The notes under the pieces are model-generated. The model was not told where the DNA came from. It saw only the letters and a list, made by a program, of their open reading frames with translations, and ran no database searches. A program made the translations under genes and the position numbers. Below are positions 1 to 11,353 of a stretch of 64,000 nucleotides of DNA, piece by piece; the stretch's first letter is position 1; the number at the start of each line of letters is the position of its first letter. The DNA comes from Seiridium cupressi (lineage: Eukaryota; Ascomycota; Sordariomycetes; Amphisphaeriales; Sporocadaceae). The stretch lies in the NCBI GenBank assembly GCA_036674765.1, contig JARVKI010000007.1, positions 186,001-250,000 of the forward strand, given 5' to 3'.

Positions 1-127
1 AGTCTAGAGGATTTTCTGCATCGTGCTCGGGGTCAAATGCGACGATGTCCTTGTCGGCAATCTGATCACTCTCTGGGATCGGAGTGCGTTCAGCATCGGA
101 AGGGAGCAAAGGCTGAGTTTCGTCCAT
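1..127 (-). CDS. MFS transporter, N-terminal fragment cut by the window edge
   Basis: On the minus strand an ATG at 127 opens a frame that runs without a stop to base 1. It reads MDETQPLLPSDAERTP, then a hydrophilic acidic stretch, and reaches VAFDPEHDAENPLD at the edge. A charged N-terminus ending in a D(P)ENP-like box just before the first membrane helix is typical of fungal drug:H+ antiporter (DHA1) carriers, where Pro-x-Asn-Trp usually follows. Only 42 codons are inside the window, so no helix can be checked. The family call rests on that N-terminal signature and is an inference. Confidence 0.5.
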   Translation of the reverse strand, partial: MDETQPLLPSDAERTPIPESDQIADKDIVAFDPEHDAENPLD

Positions 128-780
128 CATATGCTATAGTCGGCGCGGCTGTCAAAGCTGTCTATTGGACGCCCGAAAATTGGAGAGTTTTTGCTGAGCA
201 TGGGTACTGCTTTTAAATTGCGCGATGCAGCCAGGAGCCGAAGCCGAAGCCGCACGGTTAAAAACGGGGCACTGTATTTTTGCTCGTATCCACTAGCCAC
301 AGCGCAAGCACTGGGCCGGAAGCCATGTGAAACTGCCTGTCATTTCACGCCCTGCCACCATCGTACGGGGTGCAGCTGTGGGGGTTTATCAAGAAAGGTG
401 CTGTTGCCTGGGCTATCAGAGATCGGCGTACGAGGTCGCATACGGATCATGAAAGGGGAGTGACCCTGCGAAATGTGAGCGGCATCTAAAAGGCGCACCA
501 CGCAGATTGATGGCCTCACAGTATATCGTGCCGAGATAGTCAATTACATAACCTGTCACACATGTCTCTTTTGACTTATACATATGCTTGCCCCCTGTGG
601 TCACCACAGATACGAATGGCCCTGTCATTCGAATCCGACATGACGCCGAGGCGTATCCTTTAAGTTTCGTTCATAGTTCTTCTTAGTTACGTATCACAAC
701 TCAAATCAGATATATACATAACACTGTGGGCAATTGATCCGGCGATATTCTTTTTACTTCCTCATCCCGCGTTTGCCGCT
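128..780. other. Intergenic region between two MFS genes
   Basis: It lies upstream of the edge-cut carrier and downstream of the next MFS gene, both on the minus strand. Short open frames overlap here on both strands but have no family signature. I see no repeat or RNA gene. Confidence 0.4.
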
Positions 781-2620
781 TTACCCTTTTGTTACAGGTG
801 CCGCATCATCTTCAGCTCGAACTGATGGTACTGGAGGCACGTCAGACTTCTCAGCTTCCTCGCTCGAGTGATTCTCACTGGACTCGACATCCTGTCCAGG
901 TCGTTCTTGAGGTTTCTCTTCGACCTTCTTGTTTGTCAGATCCCAGCCCCCGCCCCAACCAATCCAGCCTTTCTCGTGTGGCCCCCTAATCAGGACCAAA
1001 ATCAGGGCTGCACCCATTAGCCCGATACTCAATGCACCACTGTGTATCCAGCCCCCCTGTGCATACAGATTGTTTCCCACAGCCGTGCCAAAAAGTTGTC
1101 CACAAAACGTTAGGACCATATAAACAGAGTTTACGGAGTTCTGCGCCTTAGTGTCGACATTAGCAAAGGCCATCCGGTTGGCCACAACGATTGTGTTCAT
1201 TCCCAAGTCCCCTAGAAATGCCCAGATCACGGGCCCGGCGAGCGAGAACGTTCCAAGGAATGTACCGAGAATGACGGCAACCAACGCCACAAAACTCGCA
1301 ATGAGCAATGTCCCACTGGTGTGGATGCGGGACGTTAACAACCTAGACACGACTGGATTCAGGAAGACTGGTGAAATCCCGATCAGTGCGAACAGGCCTA
1401 TCGCCAAAGTCGAGAGGTTGAAGGGTGGCCCGGCCAGCTGAAAGGTCAGAGTCGTCCAGAAAGAGGTAAACATGGCCATCGTAAAGAATGCGATGAGACT
1501 GCATTGAGTGAGGACAGGATATTTGAAAGGCATCTTGATGATGGCGAGCAGGGCACGATGGTATGATCCTCCCGGCTGAAGTATCGGGTAATCCGGCATG
1601 CAAACGAAGAGCAGCACGAAGATCGCGATTTGCAGACCAAAAGACATCCAGCTGCGTAGCAAATATGTCAGCTTCTTACTTGTCCCGCAAGTGCTCGGAG
1701 GGCCCCCTTATACGCGCCTCTCCTCCATCATTCATTGTATTCATTTTATATATCAGAAGCCGAAACAAAGATGCACGATACTTACTACAAACATGTTAGC
1801 TTCTCATTTGATATATAAATATCGCTAATAGGGATAAAACGTAGCAGATTTCCTTACGTACCTAGACATTCCGCCATGAGCTATACTGGGTAATGATGCC
1901 AGCTAGGAGACGAGCAATGAGTATACCAAAGACTAAACCTGACATAACGATAGAGATCATTGTTGCACGATGGCGTTGTGGCGCATATTGGACAGCCAAT
2001 GGAAACATGAGCTGAGGCGTGACCGTCAACATTCCAACAACAAATGATAGCCCCAAGAAGACGGAGAATGATGTTGTCAATGTGAGGCCGAGCCACTGCG
2101 ACCAGTCAGCTGTGATTCTTATTTGATGATCGATATCTGGAAGCTCTTCACCAATAATGTAGTCGCGAATATCAACCCCAATATCATAGGCCGCCGGCGG
2201 ACGATATCGCCTGCGGGGATGATGAACAGCAGACCACCAGCATAGCCGGCCTTCATCATGATAAGCTTATCGTCAAGTGGCTCTAGAGTGGCATTGAGAA
2301 TCGAACCTGCATGATAGTTGGGACGAGCGATGAGCGCTCGTCCGTGACATTGAAGTCATCCGCCAAAACATTGAGGATTGGATGGTTGTAGTAAAGGTTT
2401 GCCACACTGAAAGAGGCCGCCTTGAGATGAAATTAGTGCTTCATCTGTGGTTGGACTACGGCTTTCTCGAATTTACAAAACCAAAGATGATGTTTTGGGT
2501 CCACGTCAGCTCATGGTTTGCGCTTGGATCCCATTTCAACCACGGTGGCGTCCAAAGGAGACGATCAATCAAGCGCGCACGTGGTGGCGCCGCGGCCTCT
2601 GCAGGCGGAGATTGGGACAT
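781..2620 (-). CDS. MFS transporter (YnfM/arabinose-efflux-like), five exons, last junction faulty
   Basis: The hand-built model has exons 2620-2477, 2420-2307, 2250-2152, 2095-1863 and 1651-781, about 486 residues. The first three introns are each 56 bases with clean GT-AG ends. The protein starts MSQSPPAEAAAPPRAR, then shows SVANLYYNHPILNVLADDF (helix 1 loop), the MFS signature GDIVRRRP between helices 2 and 3, TPQLMFPLAVQYAP, and several later helices, and ends in a Glu/Pro-rich tail. This pattern matches fungal carriers related to bacterial YnfM-type proteins; the substrate is unknown. At the last junction the frame reads SSWRNV then TAG exactly at a GTACGT donor, and joining to the next exon needs one base fewer. 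The fourth intron is also about 210 bases, unlike its sisters. The gene is therefore either a recent pseudogene or has a single-G error here. Confidence 0.75.
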
Positions 2621-3078
2621 TTTTGTCTGGAGGAGACACCAAAGTATGAAGCAAGGAGTATCGAGAAGGGTTATCTAAGATTTATATTGAGATGGAGATA
2701 AAAGAGCGCCCAAGCAATCAACGACGTGACGTTCCCGGCGTGTTATCGCAGATTAGTTAGGGACTATTGTGTGGAGTTGCATCATCGACAGGGAATGAAG
2801 TTAGCGCCTATCTGAGCGTTAAGTCCGACGCGATGCCCCAAGTCGCGATGGCGATTGTGATGCTGACATGGGATCTTAAATCATCCGCGAATATATGACC
2901 ATCTCACGTTATCACTACTAGATGCAGCATGCCGCTACTCTGCTCTGTATGAAAGCCTCCTTTATTGGTATTTGTAAGATGTGACCTTGCTAACTTGAGT
3001 TCCTATTATTTGTCACCAACCGGTTTAACTATTCTAACTACACGTAGTGCTCGCTGATAGTTCAGAAACGCCGAAAAC
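2621..3078. other. Intergenic region
   Basis: This holds the promoter of the MFS gene and the 3' side of the NCS1 permease. No coding or structural signal was seen. Confidence 0.4.
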
Positions 3079-4812
3079 TCAGACGTCAGAGGTCTCCTCT
3101 GCCAGATGCTCAGCGATTGTCCTGCCAGTGTACTGACTTTTCGGAGGCCAGATCTTGCTCAACGCAATGTACAGCGCAGAGCTACTCAAGAACGCGTAGA
3201 AATACCCCAGTGCGTAGAGGTTCGATGACCCCGCTGAGACATCGATGCTAGATGTGACTGCTTTGGCGAATCCGGGCAGCAGCGGCGCAAATCCGACGAC
3301 AAAAGCAATGACTGATCTCCAGTTCGTCCCCCACTTCTCATAAGCATACATACCGTGCGGCTGGTACATCTCGACAACGTTCGCCCTCTGGTTGTTGACA
3401 ATCCAGTAGTCTGAAATGAGGATTCCTGCGATAGGTGCCAACCAGATAGAGTAACCGTCCATGAAGGTCAACAAAGACTCAGCTGATGCCAGGATTTCCC
3501 ACGGGCACATGGCCCACCCTCCCAGGATAGCGCAAACGTACTGAGCCCTCCGGATGTTAAGATGCCTGGGAAACAATGTCGACAGATCCACGGCCACGGA
3601 TATACTGTTGGCTGAAATGTTGATGCCGATACTAGCAATGAGAAAAGCCAGAGCGATGAAAAACGCCGCAGCTCGGCCGCCGGGCGAAGTCCAGTTGTCA
3701 ATTATCAGCATGGGATCCCAAAGCACTTCGCCGTACATTAATCGTGTGCCGTTGGCGCCAATGATGCCGAATAGCATCATAACGATAAAGGCAACCGGAA
3801 TGATGACCAACTGGACATAAGGACTGTTGGGTTTCTTCGAGTACCTTGAAAAATCATTCATGTTGACACCAAGGGTGGCGAAGTTTCCTATCATGGCATT
3901 GACGCCAGACATGAACGCCCAGCCCAACGATGACCCCGAGTATGAATTCCCATACGTGAAAACTTGGCTGCCTCCACCAGTACTGTGCACAACCCATCCG
4001 AGGATAGCAAAGCCAGCAATCGGTGTGATAACAGCCTTGACAGTGAAGAACCAATGCAGTTGGTGGGCTGGAATCCAGTGGAACGGCAGAACCAGGATAA
4101 AATATATAAAGTAGCAAATCATGAAACCTGTGTCAATATTCGCCGATTCGGGTAGCTGGTTCGGAATATTGCGGAAGTCCGGTGCCCACGCGTAGATGAT
4201 CGATCGAACACATTCAGCACCTGTGTATGTCCCAATTCCGTACCAAAAGATGCTAACGACCACACGAAAGATGATGATTACATATGAGAAGTAGAAACCG
4301 AAAGCCGATCGCGCCTGGACGGTAAAAGGGATGTGCAAGCGGGCACCTACACTGTCAGATCATGAACAATACAGGGAGAGAAGCGAGGCTCACCGATAAT
4401 GCCATTGTAGGTGACCACTAACGCCGTCACGAAGTTACCAATAACGACCGCAACAAGAGCCGACTTCCACGAGAGTCCAATAGCGATCAGGGATGCGCCG
4501 ATGCGCCAGTTCGAAATACTGAAGGCGTCGGAGATCCAGTAAGTCACAAAATTATACTGGTTGTTTTAGTTAGCCTTTCATTGGGCCCTATTCTTTCAGT
4601 ACTCTTACGGTGTGCCATGTTTGTTGCTCTGGTGGAACAGGGTCAAGGTCCTTGTTACTCCAAGATGTCCCTGGCGGAGCGTAGCTACTTTCCTCCACTT
4701 CCAGGGTCGCATGGTTCTTAATTCTAGACCATAGTCCTCCGCCGTGAGTTGAGTCTATCGATCCCGCAACCACATGGGCGTCACTGGTGGGTTGACTAGT
4801 ATCCTTCTCCAT
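3079..4812 (-). CDS. NCS1-family nucleobase/allantoin permease
   Basis: Exons are 4812-4609, 4556-4394 and 4346-3079 (introns of 52 and 47 bases, GT-AG), giving 544 residues, normal for fungal NCS1 proteins (Fur4, Dal4, FurA-type). Visible family marks are the N-terminal SWSNKDLDPVPPEQQTW box, then YNFVTYWISDAF in helix 1, a helix 3 segment with WYGIGTYTGAECV, GVNMNDFSRYSK, the DPMLIIDNW loop and a late GILISDYWIV helix. It should be a plasma-membrane H+ symporter for uracil, allantoin, uridine or a related purine or pyrimidine compound; the exact substrate cannot be read from the sequence. It is divergent from an adenine deaminase-like gene whose ATG is 620 bases away, so joint regulation in nucleobase use is plausible. 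Confidence 0.88.
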
Positions 4813-5432
4813 CTTGACAAAGAGACTGCGACGTTTAGGGCAAGAACATGACTGTCCAGTACGTAAGAAAAACTCGGGAGGATGGAACCAGTCATTTTGT
4901 AGTTCGCAACTTTCACAAAGCCGGAAACTCCACCTGTGGAGTATGCATGTCTGCGTTGGAGATCACTTTCTGTCATGTTGATAAGGACTCTCTCCACAGA
5001 GAAGCTCTAGATTGGGCTTTTCATAAAGAGAGCTGAATCGAGCTCCGCGAAAGTCTTCGGGTCGCACAACTTGCACTCGCGCCTAGGTATAGTAGTCTGC
5101 TGATAAGGAGTCTTCGCGTTGCATTTGCCCTCAGTAACACTGCCGGAGTCTACCGTGGGGCCATATCTTCTTAGTTATCTGGGTTGCTCTTGACGGATAT
5201 ATAGAGCGGGGTTGGCCGATGCTCTCACTCACTTATCAGTCGGCAGGGCACGCAGCGCCGGTACGCGATTCCGACGACACGGTGACATCCTGCCGCCGGC
5301 ATGCATAGCGCCTGTAGCGCAATTGCTACCCTGTCCTTGGATCGTATGTCGTGATCGTTTACACAATGATACTGACCAGACCTTCCACTCACTATAGCTG
5401 GGAAGTCAAGTGAACAAGCCCGCTCGGAGAAT
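4813..5432. promoter_or_regulatory. Shared divergent promoter of NCS1 permease and deaminase-like gene
   Basis: The ATGs face away from each other at 4812 and 5433. A TATA-like GATATATAGAG lies at about 5197-5207 for the rightward gene. No regulator site was assigned; GATA-factor or purine-regulator control would fit the function but is inference. Confidence 0.4.
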
Positions 5433-7605
5433 ATGTCGCTAACACTACCGGGGTCTAATGCCACCGGTGCACACCTGACAATCACACCCGAAGAGCTGTT
5501 TCAACTTCGTCATGTCGCAAGAGGGACGGCACCACCGAGTATTATCATACGGCACGGCACTGTCCTTTCTCTCCACACCGGAGAATTTCTGGAAAGGGAT
5601 GTTATCATCAAGGGACGGCATATCGCGGCGATTACGCCATGGGATTACTTCCCGACGTCTCGGTATTCCGAGGACGCTGCGATTGAAGAAGTTGACGCCG
5701 GTGGAAAGATTGTTAGCCCAGGATTTATTGATACGCACCTTCATATCGAATACACAAAATTGACACCTGGTGAATTGGCAAGATTGAGTGTTCCGAGAGG
5801 AACAACGACAGTCCTGGCAGATGCCAACTGTATAGCAAATGTAGGTAGGCTGATTGCAGTGCCTATCTGAACTACGTGGCATGCTTTAACGTCAATTAGG
5901 TACTGGGCGGAAAGGGTATGGACTATATGGGTGAGCAGACCTCAAATCCTCTATTGAGGTGGTGATGCTGAAGACTAGCACAGGAACGACTACCACGCCC
6001 CTGCGCATCTTTCGCCAGGTCTCTCATAAAGTACCTATGAGTGGTCCTGAAATTGAGTTGGGGGGTACTTCACTTTCGACAGAGGAAATATGTAGCCGCG
6101 TTTCGAGGAACGAAGCTGCGACACTCGGCGAGTCTAATCCCTTCTCGCTCGACATGGCTTCAGCGAGGAAACAGGCTGCGGCGTTGCATTCAGGAAAGCG
6201 AATCACTGGCCATTCAGCCCTGCTGGTGAATGAACCACTGTGGGCATACTGTGCTGTAGGTATCTCCTAGATTCGGGGTATCCCTGAGCGGAACTGACAA
6301 CAACTACAGGGGGGAATTAGTGATGACCACAATGCCCATCGGCCCGAAGATGTGATAGAGCGTTTGCGCCTAGGTATGATGCTGACAGTCATGTCTGGCA
6401 GTATGAACTCAAATATCGAACCCGTCTTCAGCAACCTCGAGCTGTACAAGGATGGGCTGGGGTATATAAGTTTCTGCGCGGATGACAAGTACTGTGAGGA
6501 CTTTGACAAGACCGGACACATCGATTATCATGTTCGTAGGGCGATTGAACTTGGCGTCCCTGTGATAGAAGCCTACAAGATGGCAACGATCAACGCGGCC
6601 TCGTATTATCGACTCGACCATTTGATCGGAAGTGTTACACCCGGCAAGCTGGCTGACTTACTCATTCTTGAGAAGCTTGAAGATGCACGGTAAGACTTCT
6701 GTTATCTCAGATGAAAAGGCTGTTTGCTTACTCTGCTCACTAGTCCAAGCATGGTGATTGGCAACGGCTCGATTGTAGCCCGCGACAACAAGGCCCTCTT
6801 CAGCAATACTGACCCGGTGCCCGACTTCACGCTCAACACAATCCACATCCATAGTTGCCACTTAGAAGCTTCATCTTACCACCTTTTCCCGCTCCTACCC
6901 TCAACAAAAGCATGGGTTCAATGCGTAGAAATGTACGATGGCTACTTCAAGCGCGCATTTCACACAGCTCTCCCTGTGAACCCCAAGACGCCGCACAACA
7001 TCCTTTGCGACGTCGAAAATGATGTTCTCAAGGTTGTCATTGTGGACCGCCATCACGCCACCGAGAATCGCGGGATCGCGTTCGTACGCGGCTTTGGGTT
7101 GAAAAGAGGTGCCATTGCTGCGACCACCAATTGCGAGAACCAGAACCTGGTCGTGATTGGTGTAGATGACGAATCTATTGCAGCCGCAGTGACAGCTATG
7201 CGGCAGCTTGGCGGCGGGATGCTGGCCGTAAATGCCAGGGGAGAAAGAGTGCTCGGTACGGTGAAGTTGGATGTTGCGGGTTGCATGTCTTCAGCCCCTT
7301 GGGAAGAAGTCAGGGACACAAGTCTGGAGTTGGACAGACTAGTGAGAGAGGAACTAGGATGCACGATGGAGCAGAACCCGTTCCTGATTGCAAGTTTCGT
7401 GGGATTGGTCGCCGTCCCAGATCTTGGACTGACGGAGCTGGGACTGGTAATTGGTGGTGGTGAGGCACTGATGAATCCTGTCCTGGACACGGAACCGACC
7501 ACCACGGACGACTCTACGAGAGGTGGGGAGAAGGCGGATACTGATTTGCAGGCAGTTAGGGTCTGCTGTCGGTGCCCAAGTCATATTCACACAGGATTAA
7601 TTTGA
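5433..7605 (+). CDS. Bacterial-type adenine deaminase-like amidohydrolase
   Basis: Exons are 5433-5840, 5900-5930, 5984-6255, 6310-6689 and 6744-7605, giving 650 residues, slightly longer than bacterial Ade (about 590). It has the amidohydrolase entry motif GFIDTHLHIEYTKLTP (HxH metal pair), GTTTVLAD...IANV, GHSALLVNEPLWAYCAGGISDDHNA, a TINAASYY/GSVTPGKLADLLIL barrel end, and the Ade-type C-terminal domain with VVIVDRHHATENRGIAFVRGFGL and MRQLGGGM. Bacterial Ade converts adenine to hypoxanthine. Compared with the usual DPHEIANV and SDHE boxes as I recall them, this protein has DANCIANV and DDHNA, so metal binding or substrate may differ. It is distinct from the usual eukaryotic ADA-like adenine deaminase (Aah1). 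Its neighbour is a divergent NCS1 permease, which supports a nucleobase role. Confidence 0.82.
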
Positions 7606-9241
7606 GATGGTAATCCGTATTTGGACGCCGGTGAAAGTGTTTTCCCCTCTAAATTATGGTTGTTCTAAATTATCAAAAGAGTGAGGAACTCCGATATCAT
7701 GCGCTAGGTGCCAACCTCATCTCCAACTATATCGCCACATCCTTTTGGATATTGAGAGTCTCCAGGTCAACGCCGTCCAGAGGTTCCATTTGCCTGTTTG
7801 TCATACTGCGCTGAAATTGTTGTGGTAGATCGTCAATTCACACCCAGCCCGTCTCTTTCAATGACCCTTCCTCTGATAGCTTGTAGCTACGAATTAATAT
7901 GTTAATTTAACGCATGTCTAAAATTCTTACCCATTCTACCACTTGTTCTTTCCAGCATAGTTGGAGGGCTGCGTCTCGGCAAAGTTGCTTCCACAGCCTC
8001 ACCAGGATCGGCAGAGTGTAACCATATCAGATGTCTTTTCAAGAGTGGAAACCACGATATTCAGAAATCATGAATAGACTTCAGCAAGACGTGATTCTCA
8101 TATAGATGATATTACAAAGTCTCAGAACTGTGTTGTTGAGGAAATGATTCTCGCTTGAGGGTGATTCGAATAACATCAAGTTTTACAGACGTGACCGGAT
8201 GCGAATCGCGCCTGTCGTTCCTACCCAAAAAGTCAGCAGCAACAGCAAGGCACTCCTTCGCGTCTGGATGAAGTTTCCAAATAACAGGTAGTCATTCAAC
8301 AACTGGATAAATGGTCAATCTGGAAAGATTTCAGACTCTCTTTCCATAGACTAACAGTTCAAACAGGTCAAATGTCCATTTTCAGTTGGCATCACCACAC
8401 TGGCAACTTCACCATTTTCGTCAAGGCTCATGCCTCAAGGCATTTAAAGGGGGTAACCTCTCGTTTCACAAGACAGATCCGCTGGAAAGCAAACACCTGT
8501 CTTCACTACGAAGCCAGGAAAATCTCCAGTAATACTCACATATCCGTATAAGTCGGATAGGCATACAATACAATAGAATCTCGCCCAGAAGGCACCAGAA
8601 CCCACGTGAGAATCTGGAATCACACATCAAAGAACTGTAAGTAAATAAGCCTCTGATTGACCATTTATCCTTCCTTTTTTTCATTTTATGTTTTTTATTT
8701 TCTTTTCCTTTTTAGGCACTTTCGCTTGTCTCAATTTTTCTCGCTTCCCCTCCCTATGTCCCTGCTTTTAGTTCTAGGTTTTATGTGGTTTTGTTGATGA
8801 GCGATATACGAAGAAATAATATCGAGATGCAAGGTTGTATTATAAACCAATACCTACGGGTCTTCTTATACGGACCTATTGGTGACTACACATAATGATA
8901 GTAAGCTGTCGTTTCGATAGCATATATTTCTTATTGTAGACTGGCCAGGTATCCAATTCATTCGGTTAAAGTAATAGCCGCTACCTCTCTTATCAGTCTC
9001 TTCAAGACCGGCACAGCTTCCGTTTGCTAGATGAAATGCCTAAGTCTCCACGGACTAGTAAACTCGGATCGTGACCGAATCGGCATCAGAGGCGAACGAT
9101 CTGAAGGCTTTGGATATAGCGTTCTCGTTGGCTGCGGTGGGTAACAATCGGGTTTACCATGTAGACCACTGTCACGTGTCAACTACCCCGATGTAAACCG
9201 CCCTTGGCCCAGTGCGTTAGACTTAGTGTCTATATATGTCT
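7606..9241. other. Intergenic region, 1.6 kb
   Basis: This is AT-rich sequence with only short frames, none with a signal peptide, helix or family motif. It lies between the 3' ends of two convergent genes. Nothing else was seen. Confidence 0.4.
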
Positions 9242-9859
9242 TCATCCCCCAGAAGGGCTTCCTGCCGGTTTCTGCACAGGCGGTAGGTTCAAAGCCAAAG
9301 GCGCCGGCTGCGAGCTCTTGATTCCACACTGAACTTCGATACTCCTAATAATTCCACCAACTGGCCTCAGCTCTTCCATAAAAACTGCAATGTTGGTAAA
9401 CTCGGTGCAGTCTTGCTCGCCGAATACCCTCGCTTGACAACCATCTTCCATGTTAGCCGTGAACGTACCGCACTCGGCTTGTGGCGCTGATATCACATTA
9501 TAACACGTCGGACCTTGTGGCGTAGCAATCCCGGCGCCTTTCGGGATATTGAGCTTGAATATTGGCGTTCCACGGCATTCTTTGGGTCCCGGCGAGGAGC
9601 TGTAGAGGAGCGCCGTGATAGGGAGTATTGGCTTTGCTGGCATGGCTTGCAGTTTTGGGGGTGTTGACGGGCGAGTTGCGTTGGAAGGAATGACGGATTT
9701 TACCATTGCTTCTTCGCCAATATTTGGAATATCCGTTTGCGAAACTGCGCCGTCGACCATGAACGCTGCTTGCTGATCGCCCAGGCGGCGGCGCTGCGCT
9801 ATGCTCGGTGTAGTGAGCATGGCAAGTATCAGAAGTAAAGTTGGCACTGGGATCTGCAT
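9242..9859 (-). CDS. Small secreted protein, unknown function
   Basis: A single-exon frame of 205 residues starts at an ATG at 9859. Residues 1-21 (MQIPVPTLLLILAMLTTPSIA) form a clear signal peptide with an SIA-Q cleavage site. The mature part begins Gln-Arg-Arg-Arg-Leu-Gly, then a Pro-rich middle (about residues 50-85), then a compact region with six cysteines (ECRGTP, TCYN, AECGTF, DGCQA, QDCTEF, VQCGI), and ends in a Pro/Gly tail. The even Cys count in the C-terminal half suggests disulfides. I do not recognise a named family; a secreted structural or effector-like protein are both possible. The RRR after the signal could be a processing site. Confidence 0.6.
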   Translation of the reverse strand: MQIPVPTLLLILAMLTTPSIAQRRRLGDQQAAFMVDGAVSQTDIPNIGEEAMVKSVIPSNATRPSTPPKLQAMPAKPILPITALLYSSSPGPKECRGTPIFKLNIPKGAGIATPQGPTCYNVISAPQAECGTFTANMEDGCQARVFGEQDCTEFTNIAVFMEELRPVGGIIRSIEVQCGIKSSQPAPLALNLPPVQKPAGSPSGG

Positions 9860-11353
9860 CGTGATATCATGCTGTCAGGCTATCTGGAAGTTTGAAGCAA
9901 AAACAAAGGTGATGTTGATCGAGGATGGAAATCCGGGGTTGTGGTGAGTTTAAGTGCCGTCTCATGATACCGCCAAGCGTGCAGTCGCTATCTTGGCGTT
10001 TCATGGCAGACGACCCCGTGCTGTGGGATTTGAACGCAGAGTCGCGGTCGGCAAGGATGAAGACCAGTATATTTATTTGTTTAGCAGTGAGGCGAATAAG
10101 TGAATTAGAGAAGCAATAAACCATACATTCGTTGCAAGCCACGTAAGCTAGTGTGATAATCTGGTGGACTCGATCGAGTTCAAGGTTCGTTTACATATTC
10201 ATATAAAATGGCCAAAACCCCCCATTGTCGTCGTCGACGACACACATTATTTGCACCGAACGGCCAATCTACTTTTTGGCTGCTGCCCGATTGGATGAGT
10301 GCAGATATAGTACGGAAATCGAAAAGTATGGGACTGGAATCCTTCCACAAATCTAAGGCGACAGGATAGCATTTAGACGGACGGCGCCGTAGCGGCTTCC
10401 TCTACTGCTGTCTCATATACTGCTCCATGACTACAATGTACCTCGGAATGCATTGTCCCTGCCGGGGACGAGTTGCAAGAAATCCGAAGACCTGAGAAGT
10501 TAAAGATTGACATAAAAGTTGTGGTATTTGTCGGCAGTCACCAGCAAAGAGGTATGCCTGTAAGCGTTTGAACCTTGGCCAACATAGCGATGGACAAGGA
10601 AGTTATAATTAGAGTACAACTGTAAGCAACCACCTGAGGATGATATGAGAGAGCTCCATTCTGGGAACAATGATGCTGGTCCCAAAGAATGTGAATTACA
10701 AACGGCTCAATGTCAGCTCGTAAGACAAGCTCACCAATGTTGGGATAGTAGGACCTTGAGAAGGACTTGAGTGGTAGTTAGGCTCTGTGTAACGATGTGC
10801 GTAAAGTTCGCCGGGAAAAGTCCATGTCCTTCGATTTGTTTACGTGACTCCCCTTCTTAGCGTCTCAAATGTACTTGCACGAGGTTTGTTAGGACAACCA
10901 TCACGTCGAAAGCAGTGATGAACAATGAAGGGAGGAATGATGAATTGTTTGTTTGATCCTTATCTGCACTTACTCGAGGCACCGGTCGCGTTATCCTTAG
11001 CGCGCATTGGACCTAAAAATGCCCCTCATCCGGGAGATCCCGTTGGCGTCATTGCTCCTGTGACTTGTGACGCTTCAGCGCATAGAGCAAACGACGACCA
11101 TCACTTGACATCGGGCCGCCATTGACGACCAACTTCGACCTCCTCCTTTCTCTTCCTTGACCCGATCAAACCCAACCCTCTGTTCGTCCTGACGCCCTTA
11201 ACTTAAACCACGCCTCAAGCTCCTGTATTTGCGTGCCGACTCCAATCTACTCCTACCTGAGAGTGCCTCTGAACCGGTTTCGGCCCTCTCGTGCGCTTCG
11301 ACACCTATCACCCACCAAACTACCGTCCGCCAGCATTTGACAAAGCCGCCAAG
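9860..11353. other. Intergenic region, 1.5 kb, divergent promoters
   Basis: It separates the secreted-protein gene (leftward) from the E2 gene (rightward). The last 200 bases before 11354 are rich in pyrimidine and CCAAC/CCAACC runs, as in a fungal 5' leader. No further gene was seen. Confidence 0.4.
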
